From Halomonas sp. 'Soap Lake #6' (GTDB lineage Bacteria; Pseudomonadota; Gammaproteobacteria; Pseudomonadales; Halomonadaceae), in contig NZ_CP020469.1 of NCBI RefSeq assembly GCF_003031405.1, positions 3,100,001-3,164,000 of the forward strand: a DNA stretch of 64,000 bases, in the 5' to 3' direction. Of the stretch, positions 16,971-25,696 are shown piece by piece. Below the pieces are notes generated by a model. The model did not search any database, was not told the origin of the DNA, and saw nothing but the letters and a program-made list of their open reading frames with translations. The number at the start of each line of letters is the position of its first letter. The stretch's first letter is position 1. Made by a program: the position numbers and the translations under genes.

Positions 16971-18991
16971 TCACTCTTTACCTCACACACTGGGCACAAT
17001 GCTGGCTGCTGTAGCAATGCTGCCTGCTGAGGCGCTTTTACCGGGCTAAATACAGGAGGTGCCTCCACCTCCACAGGTAATTGCGGTGCCTGAGCTGCTT
17101 GCCCGCTGCCTGAGCCGGGGCTGCCGCCGGAGTTGATTTTGACCTGTGAGCCAACGATGGAGACGCCGCTGGGGTCGATTTTCAGAAAGCTGCCGCCTGC
17201 TTTTAGGGTGATTTCAGCGCCCGCTTCAATCACTACCTTCATGCCTGCTTTGTGGTGAACCTCCTGCCCCGCTTCCAACAATTGCGCCTGGCCAATTTTT
17301 TCATGGCGAGTGCCGTCGATCACCAGGTGGTCGTCGCCATCTACCTGGGTGTGGCGGTTACCGTGCACAGAGTGGTGGTCGTCGTTGCCGACTTGACTGA
17401 TGCGGTCGTTGTGCACCTTGAGGTGGCTGTCGTTGCGGATCTCTTCGGTGCGGTCGTTCAGGGTCAGCAGTTCCAGGTCTTTCTGGGCATGGAGCCAAAT
17501 CTGCTCTTCACCGGCTTCATCTTCAAAGCGCAGTTCGTTGAAGCCTTCCGCTTTATGACTCTGGGTACGCATTACCGTGCGGGTTTTGTGCTCCGGCAGC
17601 GGGTAAGGCGAGGTATTTACCGCGTGGTAGGTGCGCCCAGTGATCAATGGCTGGTCGGGGTCGCCTTCTAAAAATGAAACGATCACCTCATGGCCGATAC
17701 GGGGTATGGCAATACTGCCATAGCCACCACCAGCCCAGCCTTGAGCAACGCGTACCCAGCAGCTGGCGGTGTCGTTGGGTTCGGCGTAGCGGTCCCAGGG
17801 GAACTGTACTTTGACCCGGCCGTGCTCGTCGCAGTGAATCTCTTCCCCTTCGGGGCCAACCACAAAGGCCACTTGGGGACCATCGACCCGTGGTTTGGGG
17901 TTGGAGGTGGCACGCCAGGGGGTATCACCGGGGATCAGTGTGACGTGGTTGTGGTAACGCGTCATACCGCTTGCGTCACTTTGGGTCATTCCATCTTCTT
18001 CCAGCGCCTGGGGCTGCTCACCCTGGTGAATAACCTCAAGAACCTGCCAGTCGCGGTTAAGGCTGCTGGTATCGTGGTCAGCCAGGGTAAAGCGCAAGCC
18101 GGGGGCAAGCTCGGGCAGGTCGCTTTCTGCTTGGGCGGTGATCGCTTCCCGGCGCAGCTGTTCCAGGCGAATGCGGGTAAAAGGTTCGCCGGAGGCGTCC
18201 TGCTTATAGCGGCCGGGGTAGTCGTAGTGTTCATAGTCAGTATGTTGACCATGGGCTTCTACATCGCGGCCTTGGTGTTCGTGCAGTTGTGCATAAGCGG
18301 GGTTTTTAAAGCTGTAATCTTTCAGCGTGGCGGAGGCGGTAGCAACCCTGGCCCGGTGGCTAAGTTTGCGCACATGGCGTGTGGGGGCAGTACCACCAGC
18401 ACGACTGTTATAAGCACGTTCACCAAGGCTGACAAGCACTTGCGGGTCATCGGCGAAGATCAGCTGGTGGCTATGGTCAGCAAATTCATGGTAATAAAAC
18501 AGCCCCTCTTCGGCCGCTAGGCGCTCGATAAAGGCGAGGTCGGTCTCGCGGTACTGCACACAGTACTCGCGCTCAGGGAGATCACGAGTGACGGCAAAAG
18601 AGACATCGGTGATGCCCCGCTCATCGCATAGGGTGTTGATAATGGTGAGCGGGTCAGTCTTTTGAAAAATACGCGAGTTTTGGCGCAGCGAAAGCCGCCA
18701 AAGCGCAGGCCGCAGCACCAGGGAGTAGAAGGTGCGGCGGTGGCCTCGATCACCACGGCCAAACTCACAGATAACCCCGTGGACCTGACGCAGCGGTTCG
18801 CCATCCTGCCAAATGGTCAGAGCCGCTTCACGATCCAGTAGTTCAGCGGCATCAAGGGTGTCGTCGCGGCTGGCCAGGTTGACGATCAGCTCAAAGGGCT
18901 GAGAGAGCGCTTCGCGGTGGGTAAAATCCATCACCGCGATATCATCAACGCCGGGTAGCGTTAGGGTGAATTGCAGGCCGGTGCTCGCCAT
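16967..18991 (-). CDS. tssI: T6SS spike protein VgrG (TssI)
   Basis: VgrG trimers form the tip of the injected Hcp tube and carry effectors. The 674-residue product has the gp27-like N-terminal region, the gp5 OB-fold with the DEHGRVKVQFPWDRYAEPND and SCWVRVAQGWAGGGYG segments, and SFLEGDPDQPLITGRTYH. The C-terminal gp5-like repeat needle follows (HNDRISQVGNDDHHSVHGN). There is no catalytic C-terminal extension, only a proline/glutamine-rich tail ending in CPVCEVKSE. The ATG at 18991 is chosen because GGAGGGGGG precedes it; the upstream GTG at 19021 would overlap the PAAR gene. VgrG lies between PAAR and the DUF4123 adaptor. Confidence 0.95.
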   Translation of the reverse strand: MASTGLQFTLTLPGVDDIAVMDFTHREALSQPFELIVNLASRDDTLDAAELLDREAALTIWQDGEPLRQVHGVICEFGRGDRGHRRTFYSLVLRPALWRLSLRQNSRIFQKTDPLTIINTLCDERGITDVSFAVTRDLPEREYCVQYRETDLAFIERLAAEEGLFYYHEFADHSHQLIFADDPQVLVSLGERAYNSRAGGTAPTRHVRKLSHRARVATASATLKDYSFKNPAYAQLHEHQGRDVEAHGQHTDYEHYDYPGRYKQDASGEPFTRIRLEQLRREAITAQAESDLPELAPGLRFTLADHDTSSLNRDWQVLEVIHQGEQPQALEEDGMTQSDASGMTRYHNHVTLIPGDTPWRATSNPKPRVDGPQVAFVVGPEGEEIHCDEHGRVKVQFPWDRYAEPNDTASCWVRVAQGWAGGGYGSIAIPRIGHEVIVSFLEGDPDQPLITGRTYHAVNTSPYPLPEHKTRTVMRTQSHKAEGFNELRFEDEAGEEQIWLHAQKDLELLTLNDRTEEIRNDSHLKVHNDRISQVGNDDHHSVHGNRHTQVDGDDHLVIDGTRHEKIGQAQLLEAGQEVHHKAGMKVVIEAGAEITLKAGGSFLKIDPSGVSIVGSQVKINSGGSPGSGSGQAAQAPQLPVEVEAPPVFSPVKAPQQAALLQQPALCPVCEVKSE

Positions 18992-18992
18992 T

Positions 18993-19280
18993 TTAGCCCC
19001 CCTCCCCTGAGCCGGAACCAATCACAACGCCACCGCAATCTATCGCATGGCCGGTAAGAGCAGCGGGTTTGCCATCAATTAAAATGGTACTAGAGCCTTC
19101 TGCAATGGCACGCGGGTGAGGTGGGTGCTTAGGCTTGGCATGTGGTGCTAACGGATCGCCTACCCGGGCAACCGGCTTACCATCCATGAACACCGTACTG
19201 CTACCTGCGGTCACTGGCGTGGGGTAAAAGCCATCGTGCTCGGTGCCTATATCACCCACTAATACAAATTTCTTACCCAT
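18993..19280 (-). CDS. PAAR-domain spike tip protein
   Basis: This 95-residue protein consists only of a PAAR domain, the sharp cone that caps the VgrG trimer. Two related halves are visible: VTAGSSTVFMDGKPVARVGDPLAPH and IAEGSSTILIDGKPAALTGHAIDCGG. They contain the His and Cys residues expected to bind zinc (H47, H78, C82 region). No toxin extension is present. The stop codon is one base before the vgrG start, and the GNAT gene ends 30 bases upstream of it, so all are one transcript. Confidence 0.92.
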   Translation of the reverse strand: MGKKFVLVGDIGTEHDGFYPTPVTAGSSTVFMDGKPVARVGDPLAPHAKPKHPPHPRAIAEGSSTILIDGKPAALTGHAIDCGGVVIGSGSGEGG

Positions 19281-19310
19281 TATTGGTACTCCTTTTCCAA
19301 TTCTGCCTAT

Positions 19311-19898
19311 TCACTCATCCCACTTGGCGGGTGCTTCATAGCTGGCAACGTCGTAAGCATCGACGTATTGGCGGGTAAAACCTGCCGCTTCAAGGCTATC
19401 TATGGCTGAGTGACAAGCCATTGGCAGACGTGTTTGCAGCGGCACGCCACTTAAACTGCGCCGCACAGCCATCAGCAGTCGTGTGCCATGGCCACTGCCT
19501 TTCCACTCTTGGCTAATGTAAAAAAAGCGCAGCTGCCACGCGGCTTCATCATCTGGCCGACAGGCGAGCACCATGCCAAGTGGTGGCCCTTCGCCATGGC
19601 GTAAAGAGAGAAGCCGCCCTTGCCAGTGTGCGACCTGACCATCCGCTCGCTGAAGCCATAGGCCACGCTGAACGGTGAGCTCCAGCGCCCGATGCAAGGT
19701 GGCTAATACGCTTTCGTCTCGCAATATCCAAGGGGAATGCCCCTTGGCATCAGCTCGATAAACCGCCTCGATAAAGCTGCTAATGTCTTCGCTACGCGCC
19801 TCTTCCAAGGGGCGCGAGCGTTTTGAACCCTGGCGCTTATAACGTCTTACCGGCCGGGAAGCATCGGGAGAAAACAGTTGTTTAAGTTTGGTCAGCAT
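19311..19898 (-). CDS. GNAT-family N-acetyltransferase embedded in the T6SS operon
   Basis: This 195-residue protein has a basic N-terminus (residues 1-33 rich in Lys/Arg) and a GNAT fold. Strand beta4 with LRFFYISQEWKGSGHGTRLL carries the acetyl-CoA-binding motif A in the form SGHGTRLL, and a C-terminal AAGFTRQYVDAYD follows. Its start overlaps the end of tssM by 17 bases, so it is translationally linked to the secretion machinery rather than inserted independently. Substrate is unknown. It could modify a T6SS protein or an effector, or act elsewhere; nothing in the sequence decides. Confidence 0.75.
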   Translation of the reverse strand: MLTKLKQLFSPDASRPVRRYKRQGSKRSRPLEEARSEDISSFIEAVYRADAKGHSPWILRDESVLATLHRALELTVQRGLWLQRADGQVAHWQGRLLSLRHGEGPPLGMVLACRPDDEAAWQLRFFYISQEWKGSGHGTRLLMAVRRSLSGVPLQTRLPMACHSAIDSLEAAGFTRQYVDAYDVASYEAPAKWDE

Positions 19899-22800
19899 CG
19901 CTACCTCGCTCCGCGTAAAGTGCTGACGGTAATCGGAAACCTGCTGCTAACGGACGCGTGAAGGGGTTAGGTGCGCCGTTGGCAAACAGGCGATAGCGCA
20001 TCGTGCCACCATCAACGTTGAAGCGCAGTTCCAGCTCACGCTCACTCACACTAGTGATATCGGCTTGCTCCAATAACCGGAACCATGCCCAGGCACCCTC
20101 TTGTGCGACGCTACGCGGGGAGCGATTCACTTCACTTGGAACCATAGTGATACGGCTTTCAGCACCGCCGCGCAGGGCGTTCGGCCAAATCATTGAGACA
20201 CGCTGGCTAGCGCTGTGGGCATACTCGATCAATTGCCCATCGACGCTTATCACACTGCGCCGCTTATCGGGAGTAAGGCTGATAGGCTCTAGAGCAAACT
20301 CCACGTCCAGTGCACCATCGCGGCTAAAGTAAGCGCGACGGATCTGCGCAGCTTGCTGTATGGCCGTGTGCAAACTATCACGCAGTAGTGAATTGCCTTC
20401 AGCATCTACCAAGTACTCAGGGGCACCTTCAATAAAGGGCTTTAAGCTGTCCTGATAGAAGGCATCCAGAGTGCCACCTGGAGCGAAAAAGTCTTCAAAA
20501 TCGCTGAGCGCTACTTCTTGGCTGGCGCTAGGCGATAGCGGGTAGCGGCCCGCTAAGCGCTCTTGGTAAGGCGCCACCACATCATCTAACCATTGGTTTT
20601 CAAGATGGCGAGTGGCGCTTACCATCATCAGTTGCCAACTCTGGTCCGCTAGACTGTGCAACATACGCCCCACCGGCTCGGGCGTATTGTCAGCGATGCG
20701 CTGAAGGTTATAGATCGGGTCGTTTCCTCGTAGAGATAAACGGTCGCGTACGCTCACAAATGCGGAACGCCCTGAATCGCTAGACTCTTCAATATCCATC
20801 AAGTAATCACGCAATGCCTGTACGGCGGCTTTGATCTCTTCAAGCGATGAAGGATTATCATTGCGAGCTTGGCTAAGCTGATTAATCGACGTAAAAGGCT
20901 GCTCGATAGCTAATGCCAATTGATAGCGCTGGGACTGGCGTAGCGCTTCACGGGCCTGGTCGTCATTCTCGGGTAGCTCTGGGTATAGGCTGGTATTACG
21001 TTCCACGGCGGCTAACAGCCTATCTAGTGGTCGTTGTGAACCAACCAAGGCATCCGCAACTACAATGGCCTGGCGGATATCAGGCAGCGGTACCAACTGC
21101 GTATTACGCAGCGCATCACGCCAACTGACCTGATAATCACTCACATAGTGTTCGCGGAGTGCGGCTTGTAATTGCTGCTTATCGGCGTCGCTAAAATTGA
21201 TGTTATCGCGTTGGCCCAGCACCCAGGCATCAATCAACGCTAACTCAGTAGCACGATCCAGTTCCTGCAAGAAGTAGTTTTCAAAACCCTGGCGAGTCAC
21301 CAGGTGTGGCAGGCGTATATGCTCGGGGTCATCGTCGCGGGACATAAAGACGGTATCAAATAGTGTCCCCACGCTGCGCCGGAGGTCCAACGACTCCCCC
21401 TGGCGACTACCCGCGGCTTTTAACGCGATGTAGACACGCTCGTCGATCGGCTGGCTTGCCAACTCATCTTGAGCTGCTGCAATACTGCCCTGGATCGGAG
21501 CCATTGCCTGTTCGGCGCGCGGACTTCCCTCAGCAATACGGTTTTCCAGGTCACTATGGGTCAGCGCGTAATCAAGATGCGCCAGCAGGCGCTGTTGAAC
21601 ATCCCCCTGTTGCGGAAAGTAGCCCTGCCAACGCTGGGCCATAAAGCGCTCTACCCGCTCAGGCTGGCGGCCGCTGGCATCGGACATCATGCGCAGTACA
21701 CGTAGCAGCGCTAGCTTCGTATTGCTGCCTTCTTCAGCGCGGTTCATGTCGTCCATGATACCGATCATCAGGGCAGGCAAAAATTGGTGCTCTAGCATGG
21801 CAAGATAGGCGCGCTCTACCTGTGCACCAATCACATGCCCCTGATACAGCCCCATATCAGCTAAATACGGTGTATGTGTACGGTAACCATCAAAGGTTTC
21901 CAGCGCGTGGCGCAACCGGTCCAGTGGCTCTAAAAGTTCGTAACCACTCGGGTCATCGCTTTGGAAAGCTTCAGGCTGAGTGGCTAAGAAAGTTTCTGCC
22001 CGCTCCTCTACGGCGGTCAGTGAAACACTGTTTTTCTGGTAAAAATGTGCCCAGCCGCCGACTAAGCCAACCCCCATAATTAAACAGGCAGTCAGGCTGA
22101 CTGTGCGCACACGCTTGCGGCGCTGGGTAACGCGGGCATTATCGCCAGCGAGCCCTGCTTCAGGGTAAATAACCTTTTCAAAAAGCTCTTCAGTAAAGTA
22201 CAGCGCACTGCGTGTTGCCCGATGGGCAGGCTGAATACTCTCTTCCATACCGTAACGGCGGGCAGCAGCATCGACAAAGGGATCTTCGGGAACGCCCTGC
22301 TGATATACCGAGGTGAAGTATGTACCACGTACGATGGCGGCCGTTGAAAAACGGTCGCTGGATAGCGCTTCGGTTAAAAAGCCAAGCAGCACATCGCGCA
22401 GCCCAGCCAATTGGCGTACGAATCGAAATACCGATTCGCGCTCTTCACGGTCACGGCACTCTGACAACATGGTGGGTAAAAGCTGGTTCAGCCGCGCCAG
22501 CATGGCGTCATAATCTGCTTCAAATTCAGCCTCCCATTTGCCAGGCGTATTCATAGAAGCAGGAGTAAACGTGAAGCCCAAGGGGCTTTTACGGGCAGCA
22601 CGCGAGTAGTGTCGGAAGAAGTCATCAAAGCCGTGCAGCAAATCCATTTTGCTGAACGTCACGTATACCGGTAGCCGCGTACCATGTCGCTCCATCAGCT
22701 CGCGCAGGCGGCTGCGTAGTAGGGCGGCATAGGCTTTACGCACCGCAACCTGGGCATGACTTAAACGGGCGAGGTCAAGCACCAATATCACGCCATCCAG

Positions 22801-23532
22801 CGGGCGCTGGGCTCGGTTGCGCTCCAGCCAGTCAACAAAGTGGCCCCATAACCGGCTCTGCAACGCCTGCGGCTCACCCTCCTCCATGGCGCCTTGCGTT
22901 AACAGCTCTCCATCGGGGTCAATTAAGACCGCTTTGTCACCAATCCACCAGTCGAAGCCTAGCTGTCCTTGCTTACTGCTTAGCCCAGAGGCCTTCATTA
23001 CATGAGTCAGGGCAAAGTTTTGGCCAGAGCGATTGATCAGGCTGGTCTTGCCTGCATTCTCCACCCCCATCACCAAATACCAGGGCAACCGATAACGGCT
23101 ACTGTTACCGCCACCTAGCGTATCAGCAAGTTCGCTTAATACCGTATTCAAGGAGGCTTCCTGGCGCTCCACCTGGCTGATGACCGGATCCTGCTGGCGT
23201 GCCTCTTCCAACTGACGCTGCTCATCCAGCTCTCTTAACCGGCGAGCCATACGAATGCCCCAGACAATAGCCACTACGGTCACAACTGCCAGCGTTGCCA
23301 AGAGGCGGTTGGTTAACGGGGCCAGCGGGGTCATACCTCGCACTTCCCAGTTTGGCCCTAGCCACCAAATCGCGACCACCAGTGCCACCAGCAGTATCGC
23401 CCAAAACAGCGTTGAGAGCCTTAAAAGCCCCTTTGCTTTATTGCCATGAGCCTTGGCCCGGTTTTGCGCGGTCTGTGCCCGCGACATACCCGGTACCCAG
23501 CGGCTCAGCTTCGATTTAAAGGTTGACCACAT
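19882..23532 (-). CDS. tssM: T6SS inner-membrane complex protein TssM (IcmF/VasK)
   Basis: This 1216-residue protein spans the inner membrane at about residues 41-59, 77-94 and a third segment near 475-495. A cytoplasmic GTPase-like domain between them has an intact Walker A (GVENAGKTS, 156-164). The long periplasmic C-terminal part contains the conserved IcmF-related and TssJ-binding regions (WPNALRGGAESRITM and WAWFRLLEQADI). TssM, TssL and TssJ build the trans-envelope complex that docks the baseplate. Length is typical. It follows tssA with a 38-base gap. Confidence 0.95.
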   Translation of the reverse strand: MWSTFKSKLSRWVPGMSRAQTAQNRAKAHGNKAKGLLRLSTLFWAILLVALVVAIWWLGPNWEVRGMTPLAPLTNRLLATLAVVTVVAIVWGIRMARRLRELDEQRQLEEARQQDPVISQVERQEASLNTVLSELADTLGGGNSSRYRLPWYLVMGVENAGKTSLINRSGQNFALTHVMKASGLSSKQGQLGFDWWIGDKAVLIDPDGELLTQGAMEEGEPQALQSRLWGHFVDWLERNRAQRPLDGVILVLDLARLSHAQVAVRKAYAALLRSRLRELMERHGTRLPVYVTFSKMDLLHGFDDFFRHYSRAARKSPLGFTFTPASMNTPGKWEAEFEADYDAMLARLNQLLPTMLSECRDREERESVFRFVRQLAGLRDVLLGFLTEALSSDRFSTAAIVRGTYFTSVYQQGVPEDPFVDAAARRYGMEESIQPAHRATRSALYFTEELFEKVIYPEAGLAGDNARVTQRRKRVRTVSLTACLIMGVGLVGGWAHFYQKNSVSLTAVEERAETFLATQPEAFQSDDPSGYELLEPLDRLRHALETFDGYRTHTPYLADMGLYQGHVIGAQVERAYLAMLEHQFLPALMIGIMDDMNRAEEGSNTKLALLRVLRMMSDASGRQPERVERFMAQRWQGYFPQQGDVQQRLLAHLDYALTHSDLENRIAEGSPRAEQAMAPIQGSIAAAQDELASQPIDERVYIALKAAGSRQGESLDLRRSVGTLFDTVFMSRDDDPEHIRLPHLVTRQGFENYFLQELDRATELALIDAWVLGQRDNINFSDADKQQLQAALREHYVSDYQVSWRDALRNTQLVPLPDIRQAIVVADALVGSQRPLDRLLAAVERNTSLYPELPENDDQAREALRQSQRYQLALAIEQPFTSINQLSQARNDNPSSLEEIKAAVQALRDYLMDIEESSDSGRSAFVSVRDRLSLRGNDPIYNLQRIADNTPEPVGRMLHSLADQSWQLMMVSATRHLENQWLDDVVAPYQERLAGRYPLSPSASQEVALSDFEDFFAPGGTLDAFYQDSLKPFIEGAPEYLVDAEGNSLLRDSLHTAIQQAAQIRRAYFSRDGALDVEFALEPISLTPDKRRSVISVDGQLIEYAHSASQRVSMIWPNALRGGAESRITMVPSEVNRSPRSVAQEGAWAWFRLLEQADITSVSERELELRFNVDGGTMRYRLFANGAPNPFTRPLAAGFRLPSALYAERGSDADQT

Positions 23533-23570
23533 TAGCCTTTATCCCTCGTCCCTTGTGATGATGACCATTG

Positions 23571-25031
23571 TCAGTGCGTCTCTTGAATCGCTGCTTTCAG
23601 GCGTGACACTAAGGCTGGCTCCCACTGCTCTAGTGCCAGTTCGGTGACCGTTTGGTGCAACGTGCGGTAGTGCTGCTGCGCTAGGTTCTCCAACCCTATT
23701 TCATGTAACAATTCGGCGCTGACCAGCCTCCAATAGGCGCTGTCTCGTGGCGAGCGTGCGCTACTAAGTCCCTGGTCAAGCACTTTGAGTGCAGTGCTAA
23801 GATCACCGTTTTCAAACAACTCCTGCGCTTCTACCAACCCCGCTTGCCATGCTTCGTTACCACCGCCAGCGCCTCCACTATTGGCACCACTGCTGTGTAG
23901 CCAACGCGCTGTTTCGTCATCGAGGAAGGCAGCGCCATTATTGAAGGTCAGTGCTTCAATACCGGGTAACCGCTCGACGAACCGCTGTGTTTCTTCACGA
24001 ATCGCTTCGGCACAGCGTACATGTCCCAGCTGCTTAGCAAGTCCGGCGCTTAGCCTGTGCCCTTCGAGCCAATAGGGGCTTAGTGCCAAGCTGTTTTCAA
24101 TACGTTGCCATAAGGCGTTATCACCACCTTTAGCCAGCGCCTCTCGGTAGTCGGAAATGCGATCAGCAGACACTGGAGCTAGCTCCGTTTTGCCATTTTC
24201 CTTAGCCGTCGGTAGCGCCTGAATGGTGCTCCACACCGCATAGCGGCGCAGGCGGTAAGCAAGCGGCTCTCCTGCAGACTGCTCGCCGAGAAACTCTGCC
24301 ATCTTGAGCAGTGTCTGGCGGTTTGAGCGCTCATTACCCGCTTCCAACCGTAGCTCTGGAGCTTTAGCACTCCCGGTGGTGGAAGCCATACCCTCCTGAT
24401 TTGCACGTTCAGTCGGTTGGGCAACCGCTTTTTGCGATGCAGCTTGTTCAGATGATGAAGACGTCTGCTTCGCTGGGCGCAGCGACTGTAAATGGCGGCT
24501 GAGCTCCTCAACGGCTTGATCAGGGAGTGACTTTTCAGCCACTTGATGCTGAAGTTCGCTCAGTGACGCTTGGCACGCCTCAAACTCATCTTCAGCATTA
24601 TGAAAGTCGAGCCCGGCTGCCAGCTTGACGCTACGCTGGATAAATTGCTGAAACAGCCGTGGGCGGAGCTTGTCACCGCGCTTACCTGCAAACGGGTATG
24701 CTTGCTCCCACCAAGGTTGAGCAATAGTGCGTGCCAAGAGGCGCAAAGAGAGTGCAAAGCGAACGCCATTGCCTCCGCGCTGCATACAGTGCAACAAGTG
24801 CCCCAGCACTTTTAGGTCTTTGCCACGCTCACTCAGCATGCGAACCGCCAGCCCTTCGGCGGTTTCCCACTCCACATTAGTGTGCTGAAGTGAGCCAACT
24901 TTCATCATCTCGTTATCCAACGCGAGATAGTCATGGCTATCCTCCAGCGGCTCACCCACAAGGGCGCCATCGGAATTAGCGGCCAGAGGGGCCAATAGAG
25001 GCGCTAAGTGAGACTCTGCGGAAATACGCAT
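23571..25031 (-). CDS. tssA: T6SS cap/assembly protein TssA (VasJ type)
   Basis: The 486-residue product carries the ImpA-type N-terminal domain (PLEDSHDYLALDNEMMKVGS and the following WWEQAYPFAGKRGDKLRPRLFQQF). A low-complexity Ser/Gln/Ala linker around residues 190-225 follows, then a helical C-terminal part with TPR-like character. TssA proteins recruit and cap the growing sheath. ATG 25031 is preferred over the TTG/GTG-type start at 25055 because AAGGGAG lies a good distance before it and it does not run into vasI. V. cholerae has a second, longer TssA-like protein (VasL) after vasK; none is seen here. Confidence 0.9.
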   Translation of the reverse strand: MRISAESHLAPLLAPLAANSDGALVGEPLEDSHDYLALDNEMMKVGSLQHTNVEWETAEGLAVRMLSERGKDLKVLGHLLHCMQRGGNGVRFALSLRLLARTIAQPWWEQAYPFAGKRGDKLRPRLFQQFIQRSVKLAAGLDFHNAEDEFEACQASLSELQHQVAEKSLPDQAVEELSRHLQSLRPAKQTSSSSEQAASQKAVAQPTERANQEGMASTTGSAKAPELRLEAGNERSNRQTLLKMAEFLGEQSAGEPLAYRLRRYAVWSTIQALPTAKENGKTELAPVSADRISDYREALAKGGDNALWQRIENSLALSPYWLEGHRLSAGLAKQLGHVRCAEAIREETQRFVERLPGIEALTFNNGAAFLDDETARWLHSSGANSGGAGGGNEAWQAGLVEAQELFENGDLSTALKVLDQGLSSARSPRDSAYWRLVSAELLHEIGLENLAQQHYRTLHQTVTELALEQWEPALVSRLKAAIQETH

Positions 25032-25042
25032 TTCAAACTCCC

Positions 25043-25696
25043 TTACCAGCGGCACGCATTACGCAGCGGCTGAATTTCTTGACGCAGACCGGTGACATCA
25101 AAACGCAGCCCATCAAGCCTGGAAACATCACTGCGCAGAGTGATGTCGTTGGCACTGAGCAGTTGGCGAAGCGTATCAATCGCCGGAAGCCCTCGACCGC
25201 CGCTAAGCACTTGGCCACCGTCTCGGATGCGCCACTGCTGCTGCACGGTGTTGCCATTACCGATCAGTTGTAGGTCGACTCTGGCGTCGTCAAGCGGCGC
25301 GGGCAGGTGTAGCTGAAAGCGAGTAATCAGCTTTTCGCAGGCCATTACCAAAATGGGACGTGGCGGTGTCGTGCCGAGGGCAGGTACGCTGATAAGCACA
25401 TCGTCGCCTGACTCTTGCACAATCAGCCCAACGTCATCGCTGCTGCGCGCCGCCTCCTGGCGTTCAATGGCATGCCATAACGCTGGCATTTCGCCGCTGT
25501 CATTGGCAGGCTCCATGGCCTGAAAAACAGCGTCATAACAGTTCAGGCGATCAAGGCGCGAAGCCTCTTCTGCACATGCGTGAGCGCGCTCTATAAGAGC
25601 GCTGTGCTCGTCAGCTTGCATAGGGAGACTAACCAACGCCCCGGCTATCAACAGGCCATAGGTTAGCCACTGACGTTTTAACAACATCGCGTTCAT
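25043..25696 (-). CDS. vasI: T6SS-associated periplasmic protein VasI (TagO-like)
   Basis: This 217-residue protein has a signal peptide (residues 1-28, ending at MQADE). A segment characteristic of the VasI/TagO family follows: CAEEASRLDRLNCYDAVF, with two Cys residues likely to form a disulfide. The remainder is a beta-rich domain with a third and fourth Cys. The family is found in T6SS clusters; its role is not well settled. The start overlaps the vasH stop by four bases and it lies 11 bases before the tssA start. Confidence 0.85.
   Translation of the reverse strand: MNAMLLKRQWLTYGLLIAGALVSLPMQADEHSALIERAHACAEEASRLDRLNCYDAVFQAMEPANDSGEMPALWHAIERQEAARSSDDVGLIVQESGDDVLISVPALGTTPPRPILVMACEKLITRFQLHLPAPLDDARVDLQLIGNGNTVQQQWRIRDGGQVLSGGRGLPAIDTLRQLLSANDITLRSDVSRLDGLRFDVTGLRQEIQPLRNACRW

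Noticed and set aside
17252..17671. Open frame of 139 residues on the plus strand opposite vgrG
   Set aside because: It is another shadow of the vgrG repeat region, rich in Val, with no supporting signals.
17690..18520. Open frame of 276 residues on the plus strand opposite vgrG
   Set aside because: It is a low-complexity Val/Gly/Ala-rich shadow of the GC-rich vgrG codons, with no ribosome-binding site and no domain; vgrG is certain.
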